DNA from: Oscillibacter valericigenes
GTDB lineage: Bacteria; Bacillota; Clostridia; Oscillospirales; Oscillospiraceae
Direction of reading: 5' to 3'
DNA: 64,000 nucleotides
Assembly: GCF_021531915.1 (NCBI RefSeq)
Contig: NZ_JAFBIV010000003.1
Coordinates: 186,001 to 250,000, forward strand
The notes under the pieces were generated by a model. It saw only the letters and a program-made list of their open reading frames with translations. It was not told the origin of the DNA and did no database searches. This document shows, in pieces, positions 37,237-45,420 of this stretch (its first letter is position 1; each line of letters starts with the position of its first letter). A program made the position numbers and the translations under genes.

Positions 37237-38883
37237 ATGTCTAAAGAGTATCCCCTGAACGTTCCTGCCCCCCATCACTTTACGTTTGCAGTTCGTGATA
37301 TCCCCAATGTGACCGTCGAGCAGCGCGAGCGCGCCCTGAAGGCCACCCACTACAATGAATTCGCCTTCCCCTCCGGCATGCTGACTGTCGATATGCTGTC
37401 TGACTCCGGCACCACCGCCATGACCAACCAGCAGTGGGCCTCCCTGTTCCTGGGCGACGAGGCCTACGGCCGCAACACCGGCTACTATGTCCTGCTGGAC
37501 ACCTTCCGCGACATTTTCGAGCGCGGCGGCGAGAAGAACTGGAAGAAGGTCATCGACCTGGTCCGCACCGATTGCCGCGACGTGGAGAAGATGATGGACG
37601 AGGTCTACCTCTGCGAGTACGAGGGCGGCCTGTTCAACGGCGGCGCCGCTCAGATGGAGCGCCCCAACTCCTTCATCATCCAGCAGGGCCGTGCCGCTGA
37701 GTCCGTCCTGATGGAGATCGTCAAGAAGATCCTGGCCCAGCGTCATCCTGGCAAGGTGTTCACCATCCCCTCCAACGGCCACTTCGACACCACCGAGGGC
37801 AACATCAAGCAGATGGGTTCCGTGCCCCGCAACCTGTATCACAAGGAGATCCTGTACCAGGTACCCGAGGGAGGCTCCTATGAGAAGAACCCGTTCAAGG
37901 GCAACATGGACATTGAGAAGCTGGAGCAGCTGATCCAGGCCGTCGGTCCCGAGAACGTGCCCCTGATCTTCACCTGCATCACCAACAACCCCATCTGCGG
38001 CCAGCCCGTCTCCATGGGCAACATCCGCGAGATCAACCGCGTCGCTCATAAGTACGACATCCCCCTGATCTTCGACGTGGCCCGCTGGGCTGAGAACTGC
38101 TACTTCATCAAGATGAATGAAGAGGGCTATGCCGACAAGTCCATCGCCGAGATCGCCACCGAGATGTTCTCCTACTGCGACGGCTTCACCATGTCCGCCA
38201 AGAAGGACGGTCACGCCAACATGGGCGGTATGCTGGCCTTCCGCGACAAGGGCCTGTTCTGGCAGAAGTTCTCCGACTTCAACGAGGACGGCTCCATCAA
38301 GACCGACGTGGGCGTTCTGCTGAAGGTCAAGCAGATCTCCTGCTACGGCAACGACTCCTACGGCGGCATGAGCGGCCGCGACATCATGGCTCTGGCCGTG
38401 GGTCTGTATGAGTCCTGCGACTTCAACTACATGCATGAGCGTGTGCAGCAGTGCGAGTACCTGGCTCAGGGCTTCTACAAGGCCGGTGTCAAGGGCGTCG
38501 TGCTCCCCGCTGGCGGCCATGCCGTGTACATCAACATGGACGAGTTCTTCGACGGCAAGCGCGGCCATGATACCTTCGCCGGTGAGGGCTTCTCTCTGGA
38601 GCTGATCCGCCGCTATGGTATCCGCGTCTCCGAGCTGGGCGACTACTCCATGGAGTATGACCTGAAGACTCCCGAGCAGCAGGCTGAGCTGGCCAACGTG
38701 GTCCGTTTCGCCATCGACCGCAGCCGCCTGACCAAGGAGCACCTGGACTACGTCATCGCCGCCGTCAAGGCTCTGTATGAGGACCGTGAGTCCATCCCCA
38801 ACATGCGCATCGTCTGGGGCCACAACCTGCCCATGCGTCACTTCCATGCCTTCCTGGAGCCCTATCCCAACGAGGAGAAGTAA
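37237..38883 (+). CDS. tnaA: Tryptophanase/tyrosine phenol-lyase family beta-eliminating lyase
   Basis: This PLP enzyme family splits aromatic amino acids into the side-chain aromatic (indole or phenol), pyruvate and ammonia. Landmarks are LLTDSGT-like DMLSDSGTTAM, MGDEAYGR, the PLP lysine K323 (MSAKKDGHANMGG), SYGGMSGRD and carboxylate-binding R490 (VVRFAIDR). At 548 residues it is about 75 longer than E. coli TnaA, mainly through an insert around residues 96-140. The tyrosine-specific Arg of tyrosine phenol-lyase is L467 here, and its Phe is H535 as in tryptophanase. That favours an indole-type substrate over tyrosine but does not prove tryptophan. Ribosome site GGAGG, 9 bp upstream. Confidence 0.85.
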   Translation: MSKEYPLNVPAPHHFTFAVRDIPNVTVEQRERALKATHYNEFAFPSGMLTVDMLSDSGTTAMTNQQWASLFLGDEAYGRNTGYYVLLDTFRDIFERGGEKNWKKVIDLVRTDCRDVEKMMDEVYLCEYEGGLFNGGAAQMERPNSFIIQQGRAAESVLMEIVKKILAQRHPGKVFTIPSNGHFDTTEGNIKQMGSVPRNLYHKEILYQVPEGGSYEKNPFKGNMDIEKLEQLIQAVGPENVPLIFTCITNNPICGQPVSMGNIREINRVAHKYDIPLIFDVARWAENCYFIKMNEEGYADKSIAEIATEMFSYCDGFTMSAKKDGHANMGGMLAFRDKGLFWQKFSDFNEDGSIKTDVGVLLKVKQISCYGNDSYGGMSGRDIMALAVGLYESCDFNYMHERVQQCEYLAQGFYKAGVKGVVLPAGGHAVYINMDEFFDGKRGHDTFAGEGFSLELIRRYGIRVSELGDYSMEYDLKTPEQQAELANVVRFAIDRSRLTKEHLDYVIAAVKALYEDRESIPNMRIVWGHNLPMRHFHAFLEPYPNEEK

Positions 38884-38955
38884 GTCCTCTCTCTGAGCAA
38901 AATTCTGCGTAATCCGTGCCGCGTGGAAAGAGCACGGGAGAGAATGTGTGTGAAA

Positions 38956-39003
38956 AGCGGCGTCCGCGAATTGAATAAATTCCGCGGGCGCCGCTCATTT
39001 TTT
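38956..39003 (+). terminator. Terminator/attenuator between lyase and NSS transporter
   Basis: AGCGGCGTCCGCGAATT pairs with AATTCCGCGGGCGCCGCT (one bulge), followed by CATTTTTT. The NSS gene starts 26 bp later, so some read-through or a separate promoter is needed. A smaller hairpin CCGTGC/GCACGG lies just upstream (about 38917-38940). Confidence 0.85.
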
Positions 39004-39029
39004 GAGAAAGATAAAGGAGTGTCAAACGC

Positions 39030-40427
39030 ATGAGCAATCAGACTCTGGAACAGCGCGACGGCTTTAAGAGCAAATGGGGCTTTATTCTGGCCTGCATCGG
39101 CTCCGCCGTCGGCATGGGCAACATCTGGCGCTTCCCCATCATGGTCTCCAAATTCGGCGGCCTGACCTTCCTGATCCCCTATTTCATTTTCGTCGTCCTG
39201 ATCGGCGCCACCGGCGTCATCGAGGAATTTGCCCTCGGCCGCTGGGCTGCTGCCGGCCCTGTGGGTGCCTTTGGTAAGTGTACCGAAGAGCGCACTGGCA
39301 AGAAGGGCGTGGGCGAAGCCATCGGCGCCATCCCCATCATCGGCTCCATGATGCTGGCCATCGGCTACACCGTGGTCATGGGCTGGATCTTCAAGTATTG
39401 CTGGATGGGTATTTCCGGCAGCCTGTATGCCCTGGGCACTGAGATGCCCGCCATCGGCGGCGCTTTCGGTGCCACCGCTCCCGAGGCTGCTACCCTGGGC
39501 GAGGCCATCGGCATGATGACCAGCAACGGCATCTTCGGCATCGGCAACGGCGTGTGGCAGATCGTCGGTCTGGTGGTCTCCCTGATCATCATGGCCATGG
39601 GTGTTGCCGGCGGCATTGAGAAGGCCAACAAGATCATGATGCCCGCCCTATTCTTCCTGTTCGTGGCTCTGGGCGTCTACATTGCCTTCCTGCCCGGCTC
39701 CTCCGACGGCTACAAGTACATCTTCACCCTGAATCCCGCCGGTCTGCTGAATCCCCAGGTGTGGATCTTCGCCTTCGGCCAGGCCTTTTTCTCCTTGTCC
39801 ATTGCCGGCAACGGCTCCGTGATCTACGGTTCCTACCTGCCCAAGAACGAGGACCTGCCCTCCTCCGCCCGCAACGTGGCCCTGTTCGACACCCTGGCTG
39901 CTCTGCTGGCTGCCTTCGTCATCCTGCCCGCCATGGCGGCAGGCGGCGTGGAGCCCTCTGCTGGCGGCCCCGGCCTGATGTTCGTCTATCTGGTCAACGT
40001 GTTCAACGGCATGCCCGGCGGCCGTATCGTCGGCATGATCTTCTTCATCTGCGTGCTGTTCGCCGGTGTCAGCTCCATCGTCAACCTGTATGAGGCTCCC
40101 GTGGCCTTCCTGCAGGAGAAGCTGCACCTGAAGCGCGTTCCCTCCGTTGTCATTATCGGTGCCATCGGCCTGGTGGTTTCCATCATGATCCAGCCCTGGA
40201 CCTCTCAGTGGATGGACGTTGTCTCCATTTACATCTGCCCCCTGGGCGCTCTGCTGGCCGGTATCATGTTCTTCTGGGTCCTCAAGAAGGAGACCGCTCT
40301 GGCGGCTGTCAACGAGGGCGGCAAGAAGGAAGTCTACAAGCTGTTCTATTCTCTGGGCAAGTGGGTGTTCTGCATTGCCTCCCTGCTGGCCCTGGTCCTG
40401 GGTGCCATCTACGGCGGCATCGGCTGA
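39030..40427 (+). CDS. Neurotransmitter:sodium symporter (NSS) family amino-acid transporter
   Basis: This 465-residue protein is a bacterial NSS (SLC6-like) transporter with 11-12 membrane segments. The first helix carries the Na+/substrate-binding signature CIGSAVGMGNIWRFP, with the unwound glycines typical of the LeuT fold. Relatives next to tryptophanase or tyrosine phenol-lyase genes import the matching aromatic amino acid, so this one probably feeds the lyase encoded 146 bp upstream. AAGGAGTG precedes the ATG. Its codon choice (Arg almost all CGC) matches the lyase and suggests high expression of both. Confidence 0.93.
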   Translation: MSNQTLEQRDGFKSKWGFILACIGSAVGMGNIWRFPIMVSKFGGLTFLIPYFIFVVLIGATGVIEEFALGRWAAAGPVGAFGKCTEERTGKKGVGEAIGAIPIIGSMMLAIGYTVVMGWIFKYCWMGISGSLYALGTEMPAIGGAFGATAPEAATLGEAIGMMTSNGIFGIGNGVWQIVGLVVSLIIMAMGVAGGIEKANKIMMPALFFLFVALGVYIAFLPGSSDGYKYIFTLNPAGLLNPQVWIFAFGQAFFSLSIAGNGSVIYGSYLPKNEDLPSSARNVALFDTLAALLAAFVILPAMAAGGVEPSAGGPGLMFVYLVNVFNGMPGGRIVGMIFFICVLFAGVSSIVNLYEAPVAFLQEKLHLKRVPSVVIIGAIGLVVSIMIQPWTSQWMDVVSIYICPLGALLAGIMFFWVLKKETALAAVNEGGKKEVYKLFYSLGKWVFCIASLLALVLGAIYGGIG

Positions 40428-40462
40428 TTCCCTGCCCGGACACATCATTCCCATATGATGAC

Positions 40463-40496
40463 AAGCGCCCCGCTGAAAAGCGGGGCGCTTTCCTTT
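40463..40496 (+). terminator. NSS transporter terminator
   Basis: AAGCGCCCCGCT (40463-40474) pairs with AGCGGGGCGCTT (40479-40490), then TCCTTTT. Confidence 0.87.
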
Positions 40497-40633
40497 TGAA
40501 ATGGCAAAAAAGCACCGTGATTTTGTGCAGAATTCCTCTTGCATCTTCCCGGAAAGAGACTACAATGTAGGCTCCAAGAGAGAAGGATAACATGGGCGGA
40601 AAGTCTGCCCACCCGGAAAGGAAGTCTTGCGCA

Positions 40634-41929
40634 ATGTCCTATCATTATCTGTTGGACCTGGCACTGATCCTGATGAGTACCAAGCTGCTGGGAATGCTGA
40701 CCCGGCGGTTCCAGATGCCCCAGGTGGTGGGTGCGCTGCTGGCGGGCCTGATCCTGGGACCGGCTGTGCTGGATGTGTTGACAGAGACGGAGTTTTTGTC
40801 CCAGCTCAGTGAGCTGGGGGTGATCGTGATCCTGTTTACGGCAGGTATGACCACAGATCTGAAAGAGCTGAAAAACGCGGGAAAAAGCGGTTTCTGCGTA
40901 GCTCTGTGCGGTGTGCTGGTGCCTTTGGCCATGGGCACGGCCTTCGGCTGGCTGGCCGGAAAGGCGGGGTGGCTGCCGGATAATACGCTGCTGGAGGATG
41001 TGTTTTTAGGCACCATTCTGACCGCCACCTCTGTCAGTATCACCGTGGAGACCCTGAAGGAACTGGGCAGGCTGGACACGAAGGTGGGTGCTACCATTCT
41101 GGCCGCCGCGCTGATCGACGATGTGCTGGGCCTGATCGCCTTGACGGTCGTCTCCAGCTTGGCGGGCCAGGGGGCCAGCTTGGGGCTGGTGTTGATAAAG
41201 ATCGCCCTGTTTTTTGTGTTTGCCGTGGTGGCGGCGCTGCTGGCCAGGAGATTTTTCCAGTGGATGATCGACCAAGCAGACGGAAAAAATCTCCGCCGCT
41301 ATCCGGTGCTGGCCTTTGTGCTGTGCTTGCTGATGGCTTACTGCGCTGAGGAATTCTTCGGCGTGGCGGACATCATCGGCGCCTTTGTGGCGGGACTGGT
41401 GATCGCCTCCACACCCAAGGCCAAGTATATTGAAGCCAAGTTTACCACCCTGAGCTATCTGCTGCTGACGCCGATCTTCTTTGCGGGGATCGGTATCAAG
41501 GTGGAGCTGCCGGAGCTGAGCGGCGGACTGGCGGCCTTTTCTCTGCTGCTGTTGGCAGTGGCGGTCCTGTCCAAGATCATCGGCTGCGGGCTGGGTGCCA
41601 GAATGTGTGGTTTTCACCGGGAGGAGTGCCTCCAGGTGGGCGCCGGCATGGCCTGCCGCGGTGAGGTGGCCCTGATCGTAGCCAACCGGGGGCTGAGCAT
41701 GGGCGTGCTGAGCCAGAGCCTGATGACGCCTGTCATTATCACCGTAGTGGGCTGTGCCATCCTGACGCCGATCCTGCTGAAGCTGGTATTCCGCGGCAAG
41801 GCGGCATCTGCGCTGAAAGAGAATGGCCTGGGCGACCGCTACCGGGAGGTGGAACAACTGGAGTATGCGTCGGAGCAGTTGCTGCAGCAGAACCGGGATA
41901 TGCTGAAAAAGAGCAAGCCGGATACCTGA
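40634..41929 (+). CDS. Monovalent cation:proton antiporter (CPA2/KefB-type)
   Basis: This 431-residue protein has about 12 membrane segments and the CPA2 features QMPQVVGALLAGLILGP, FTAGMTTDLKEL and the ion-binding aspartates in LIDDVLGLIALTVVSS. It should exchange Na+ or K+ for protons to steady pH and ion balance. The C-terminal 30 residues form a charged, probably helical tail, and no TrkA-type nucleotide domain is attached. I prefer ATG 40634 with AAAGGAAG 9 bp upstream; an in-frame ATG at 40592 with GAAGG is a close alternative. A terminator follows within 5 bp of the stop. Confidence 0.9.
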   Translation: MSYHYLLDLALILMSTKLLGMLTRRFQMPQVVGALLAGLILGPAVLDVLTETEFLSQLSELGVIVILFTAGMTTDLKELKNAGKSGFCVALCGVLVPLAMGTAFGWLAGKAGWLPDNTLLEDVFLGTILTATSVSITVETLKELGRLDTKVGATILAAALIDDVLGLIALTVVSSLAGQGASLGLVLIKIALFFVFAVVAALLARRFFQWMIDQADGKNLRRYPVLAFVLCLLMAYCAEEFFGVADIIGAFVAGLVIASTPKAKYIEAKFTTLSYLLLTPIFFAGIGIKVELPELSGGLAAFSLLLLAVAVLSKIIGCGLGARMCGFHREECLQVGAGMACRGEVALIVANRGLSMGVLSQSLMTPVIITVVGCAILTPILLKLVFRGKAASALKENGLGDRYREVEQLEYASEQLLQQNRDMLKKSKPDT

Positions 41930-41933
41930 ATAA

Positions 41934-41962
41934 AAAAAGAGGACGCCTGCGCGTCCTCTTTT
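41934..41962. terminator. Bidirectional terminator between antiporter and nfo
   Basis: AAAAGAGGACGC pairs with GCGTCCTCTTTT around a short loop, with A/T runs on both sides. Confidence 0.88.
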
Positions 41963-41969
41963 ACTGCGA

Positions 41970-42809
41970 TCACTGTAATTGCTCCGCCTGCTGCCGCATG
42001 AGGGCGATCTCCCGGGCATATCCGGGCAGCTCGTTGGGGGTCTCCAGACAGAAGGGCAGGTCCTTCAGCGCCGGATGCCGTACCACCCGGGCCAGGGCCT
42101 CCAATCCGATGAAGCCCTCGCCGATGCGCGCGTGGCGGTCCTTCCGGGCACCGATGGGGTTTTTGCTGTCGTTGAGATGGATGGCCTTCAGTCGGTCCAG
42201 GCCGATCACTCTGTCGAACTCCGTCAGCACGCCGTCCAGGTCGCCGATGATGTCGTATCCGCCGTCGGAGACGTGGCAGGTGTCCAGGCATACGCCCATT
42301 TTGCCGGAGAGTTCCACCCGGTCCAGGATCTCCCGCAGTTCCTCGAAGCGGCCGCCCACCTCACTGCCCTTTCCCGCCATGGTCTCCAGCAGGACGGTGG
42401 TGGTCTGATCCGGGGTGAGAATTGCGTTGAGGCCCTCGGCGATAAGGGTGATGCCGGTTTCCACCCCCTGCCCTACATGGCTGCCGGGGTGGAAGTTGTA
42501 GTACTGGCCGGGCACATGCTCCATGCGCCGCAGGTCGTCGGCCATGGTTTCCCGGGCAAAGACGCGGTTTTTCTCCTCCGCGCCGCAGAGGTTCAGGGTA
42601 TAGGGCGCGTGGGCGATGATGGGGGCAAAGCTGTGCTCCTCCATCAGGGATACCAGGGCCGCGGCATCCGCCGGGTCCAGGTCCTTGGCTTTGCTTCCAC
42701 GGGGATTTCGGGTGAAAAACTGAAATGTATCCGCGTCCAGCTCCAGCGCCTGCCTCCCCATGGCGGCAAAGCCCTTGGAGGAGGACAAGTGACAGCCGAT
42801 GTGCAGCAT
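41970..42809 (-). CDS. nfo: Endonuclease IV (AP endonuclease)
   Basis: Endonuclease IV nicks DNA at abasic sites and processes oxidised 3' ends, using three zinc ions. The 279-residue TIM-barrel protein has the family motifs [74 protein letters not shown] and [15 protein letters not shown], which supply the His, Glu and Asp zinc ligands. AGGAGG lies 7 bp before the ATG. A perfect 15-bp palindrome at 42832-42846 overlaps its probable -10 box. It complements exonuclease III at 20.8 kb. Confidence 0.97.
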   Translation of the reverse strand: MLHIGCHLSSSKGFAAMGRQALELDADTFQFFTRNPRGSKAKDLDPADAAALVSLMEEHSFAPIIAHAPYTLNLCGAEEKNRVFARETMADDLRRMEHVPGQYYNFHPGSHVGQGVETGITLIAEGLNAILTPDQTTTVLLETMAGKGSEVGGRFEELREILDRVELSGKMGVCLDTCHVSDGGYDIIGDLDGVLTEFDRVIGLDRLKAIHLNDSKNPIGARKDRHARIGEGFIGLEALARVVRHPALKDLPFCLETPNELPGYAREIALMRQQAEQLQ

Positions 42810-42831
42810 AAAGCGCCTCCTGATCGTGTTT

Positions 42832-42846
42832 TGCTATAGTATAGCA
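42832..42846. promoter_or_regulatory. Palindrome at the nfo promoter
   Basis: TGCTATA G TATAGCA is a perfect 15-bp palindrome containing TATACT, the likely -10 box on the minus strand; a weak CGGACA lies 17 bp upstream. A repressor could bind here. Confidence 0.5.
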
Positions 42847-42903
42847 CATGTTGGAATGGCTGTCCGTGGGAATTGCAACGGATTTTCTGAGATGCGCGTC
42901 AGG

Positions 42904-43059
42904 TCAGGCGGATTCCGGAGTATCCTCCGGGATGCTCAGGTACAGGTCCTCAGCTTGCTGCTGGGCAGCGATGAGAGTTTCTCGCAGCTGGTTCAGGATC
43001 TCTTCCGCATCGGAAATGGCGTTGAACAGCAGCAAATACTCCTTGGGAATAGACTTCAT
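42904..43059 (-). CDS. Small conserved-looking protein of unknown function
   Basis: This 51-residue acidic protein (MKSIPKEYLLLFNAISDAEE at the start, DTPESA at the end) is predicted to be mostly one amphipathic or coiled helix (about 8-40, rich in Leu, Glu and Gln). AAGGAAGG precedes the ATG at 43059. No cysteines or known motif are present. Similar 50-residue proteins are common in Oscillospiraceae as far as I recall, but no function is known to me. It lies alone between nfo and the kinase gene, and reads away from the latter. Confidence 0.65.
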   Translation of the reverse strand: MKSIPKEYLLLFNAISDAEEILNQLRETLIAAQQQAEDLYLSIPEDTPESA

Positions 43060-43225
43060 GACAGGTATTCCTTCCTTCCTTTTTCGCCACACACAAAATA
43101 TTGGTGGCTACATCTTATCATACACAAAGTCTTGGTCATATGCTGTCTGAATCTGTCGAGCACATTGGAAAATGGAAAAAACGGGATGAGCGGTGCCGAA
43201 ACCCTGTGATATTTCCTGAAAAGGG

Positions 43226-43255
43226 TTGCCCGGACGCCGGAGAAAGTGGTATGAT
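43226..43255 (+). promoter_or_regulatory. Promoter of the kinase gene, possibly giving a leaderless transcript
   Basis: TTGCCC (43226-43231) and TATGAT (43250-43255) are 18 bp apart. The expected start of transcription, about 7 bp downstream, coincides with the ATG at 43262, and no ribosome site lies between them. Confidence 0.5.
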
Positions 43256-43261
43256 AAGACC

Positions 43262-44329
43262 ATGAGTGTGCAGAAAAGGACAACGGAATATCTGCTGGAC
43301 CAGTGTAAACGATATCCGGCTCTGGAGCCCGGCGATCTGCTGAAGGGGCTGCACCAGAGCATCTTTGGCTGCGGCCATTTTGTGACGGACCGGGCCGCTG
43401 GCTTGGCGCTGCTGCGCCGGGAACTGGAGGCCCCGGACCTGCGGACAGACGTGGAGCCTCTGGACGGTCCCTACTGCCGGGTCCACCTGGGCTATCTGAA
43501 AAAGACGGGCCTTGCGCCGGAGACCCTGTTCCGGCTGTTTGCCCTGTCGGCGGAAAAGCCCTCCGGTGACATATCAGCCCTGAAGGAAAAGCTGACGGTG
43601 TTGTTGTCCCTGGCGGAAGCGGGCAAACTTCCCTTTCTGCTGGAGGAAACCGAGGAGGCTGTGGAGATCTGGCGCCAGGCGGGCTTCCCCGCCTGTCACC
43701 ACTCAGAGCGGTTCCGTGCGGTATACCATCCGGCCTACCGGGTCATCGGTCGGGAATTCGTCTGGCTCCTGCCCCTGTTGGCAGCTATCGACCAGAAGCG
43801 GGCGGAGCGGGACCGGGTGACCGTGGCCATTGAGGGCGGCAGCGCCAGCGGAAAAACCACTCTGGCGGCGCTGCTGACAAAGATCTACGACTGCAATGTG
43901 TTCCACATGGATGACTTTTTCCTGCGGCCGGAGCAGCGGACGGCGGAGCGGCTGGCGGAGCCCGGCGGCAATGTGGACCGGGAGCGGTTTGCGGAGGAGG
44001 TCCTGCGGCCCTTGGCTGGGGGTCAGGAGATTTCCTACCGCCGCTATGACTGCCGGACCCAGACGGTGCTGTCGCCTGTCCCTGTGGCGCCCAAGGCGCT
44101 GAACATCGTGGAGGGAGCGTACAGCATGCACCCGGCCCTGGCGGACTGCTATGACCTGTCGGCCTTCCTGCGCATTTCTCCGGTTCTGCAGCGCAGCCGT
44201 ATCCGGAAGCGCAATACCCCGGAAATGGCGGAGCGGTTTTTTGATCTCTGGATCCCCCTGGAGCGGCGCTATTTTGAGAAAACGGACGCGGCAGCCCGCT
44301 GCGATCTGATCCTGGAGGTGGAGGCATGA
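43262..44329 (+). CDS. Two-domain nucleoside (uridine) kinase-like protein
   Basis: The C-terminal half of this 355-residue protein (about 180-355) is a P-loop kinase of the uridine kinase/phosphoribulokinase group. It has Walker A GGSASGKTT, the FHMDDFFL motif after it and a later lid region rich in Arg (QRSRIRKRN). The first 175 residues form a separate domain with conserved-looking GCGHF and HLGYLKKTGL segments that I do not recognise. The substrate is therefore open; a nucleoside or a related hydroxyl compound is likely. Its stop overlaps the start of the DUF3842 gene (ATGA), so the two are translationally coupled. Confidence 0.82.
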   Translation: MSVQKRTTEYLLDQCKRYPALEPGDLLKGLHQSIFGCGHFVTDRAAGLALLRRELEAPDLRTDVEPLDGPYCRVHLGYLKKTGLAPETLFRLFALSAEKPSGDISALKEKLTVLLSLAEAGKLPFLLEETEEAVEIWRQAGFPACHHSERFRAVYHPAYRVIGREFVWLLPLLAAIDQKRAERDRVTVAIEGGSASGKTTLAALLTKIYDCNVFHMDDFFLRPEQRTAERLAEPGGNVDRERFAEEVLRPLAGGQEISYRRYDCRTQTVLSPVPVAPKALNIVEGAYSMHPALADCYDLSAFLRISPVLQRSRIRKRNTPEMAERFFDLWIPLERRYFEKTDAAARCDLILEVEA

Positions 44330-44733
44330 GAGTAGTTGTCATCGACGGCCAGAGCGGCCGCATGGGCCAACTGTTCATCGAGCGTGCCAGGGCGGCGGAA
44401 CTGCCCTGCGAGATCGTGGCGGTGGGTACCAACGCCATCGCCACGGCGGCTATGCTGAAGGCCGGCGCTTCCGCCGGCGCCACCGGGGAGAACCCGGTGC
44501 TGGTGGCCTGCCGCACGGCGGATGTGATCGTGGGCCCCATCGGCATCCTGTCGGCGGATTCTCTCATGGGGGAGATCACCCCCGCCATGGCGGTGGCCGT
44601 GGGCCAGAGCGCCGCCAAAAAGCTGCTGCTGCCGGTAAACCAGTGCAGCAACATCGTGGTGGGGACCCAGTCCCTGACACTGTCAAAGCTCATGGAGGAA
44701 GCGGTAGACCTGCTGCGCTCCCTGTGTGAATAA
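44326..44733 (+). CDS. DUF3842 family protein
   Basis: This 135-residue protein matches DUF3842, a small family of Clostridia. It begins with a nucleotide-binding-like strand and glycine loop (VVVIDGQSGRMGQLFIE) and contains repeated Gly/Ala-rich turns (TAAMLKAGASAGATGENPV, VIVGPIGILSADS), recalling a Rossmann-type fold. No catalytic residue can be assigned. Its start overlaps the kinase stop by 4 bp, so it probably works with that enzyme or is needed in a fixed ratio to it. Confidence 0.83.
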   Translation: MRVVVIDGQSGRMGQLFIERARAAELPCEIVAVGTNAIATAAMLKAGASAGATGENPVLVACRTADVIVGPIGILSADSLMGEITPAMAVAVGQSAAKKLLLPVNQCSNIVVGTQSLTLSKLMEEAVDLLRSLCE

Positions 44734-44840
44734 TCCCTCCGGCCAAGCCGGAGAGTTCCCCAGCGCATTTTCAAAATCGTATCCCAAGGTACGGCCTCCC
44801 GTTCAAGACGGCAAACTACTTTGAAAGGGAGAAACCCAAC

Positions 44841-45380
44841 GTGAAAACCAATGTCAAAACCAGTCCCATCCTGCACCTGACCTATGCGGCGGTCTGTCTG
44901 GCCCTCTGCATGGTCCTGCCCTTCCTGACGGGTCAGATCCCCCAGGTGGGCAGCGCCCTGTGTCCCATGCACATTCCCGTCCTGCTGGCGGGCTTCCTCT
45001 GCGGCCCCTGGTGGGCCCTGGCGGTGGGCGCCGTGGCGCCGCTGCTGCGGTTTGCCCTGTTCGGTATGCCGCCCCTCTTCCCCACCGGCGCTGCCATGTG
45101 CTTTGAGCTGGCAGCTTATGGTCTGGTCAGCGGTATCCTCTATCGGAAGCTGCCCAAGAAGGTGCTCAATGTCTACGTGGCCCTGATCGCTGCCATGCTG
45201 GCGGGCCGCGTGATCTGGGGCATCGTCATGGTGGTGCTCATGGGCCTCAACGGCTCCGCCTTTACCTGGGCGGCCTTTATGGCGGGTGCGTTTGTCAACG
45301 CTGTCCCCGGCATCATCGTCCATATCATTCTGATCCCCATCATCGTGCTGGCCCTGCGGAAAGCGGGCCTGGCGGATTGA
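44841..45380 (+). CDS. ECF transporter S component (substrate unassigned)
   Basis: This 179-residue membrane protein has about six segments and matches substrate-binding S components of energy-coupling-factor importers (LPFLTGQIPQVGSALCPMHI, then FGMPPLFPTGAAMCFELAAYG). It would join a shared EcfA/EcfA'/EcfT module, not present in the window, to import a vitamin or metal. A pantothenate-type substrate is possible from general resemblance but not shown. The start is GTG at 44841 with AAGGGAG 8 bp upstream. The 107-nt leader has stems CTCCGGC/GCCGGAG and CGTA-CC/GG-TACG, but I could not match it to a known riboswitch. Confidence 0.85.
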   Translation: MKTNVKTSPILHLTYAAVCLALCMVLPFLTGQIPQVGSALCPMHIPVLLAGFLCGPWWALAVGAVAPLLRFALFGMPPLFPTGAAMCFELAAYGLVSGILYRKLPKKVLNVYVALIAAMLAGRVIWGIVMVVLMGLNGSAFTWAAFMAGAFVNAVPGIIVHIILIPIIVLALRKAGLAD

Positions 45381-45383
45381 ATC

Positions 45384-45420
45384 AACCAAGGACACGGCCC
45401 AAGGCCGTGTCCTTGGTTTT
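45384..45420 (+). terminator. ECF S-component terminator
   Basis: AACCAAGGACACGGCC (45384-45399) pairs perfectly with 45403-45418 and is followed by TTTTC. Confidence 0.9.

Noticed and set aside
37237-38883. Assigning the lyase as tyrosine phenol-lyase
   Set aside because: The Arg and Phe that define the tyrosine enzyme are Leu467 and His535 here.
44734-44840. THF, preQ1 or TPP riboswitch before the ECF S component
   Set aside because: None of the conserved cores of these classes could be found.
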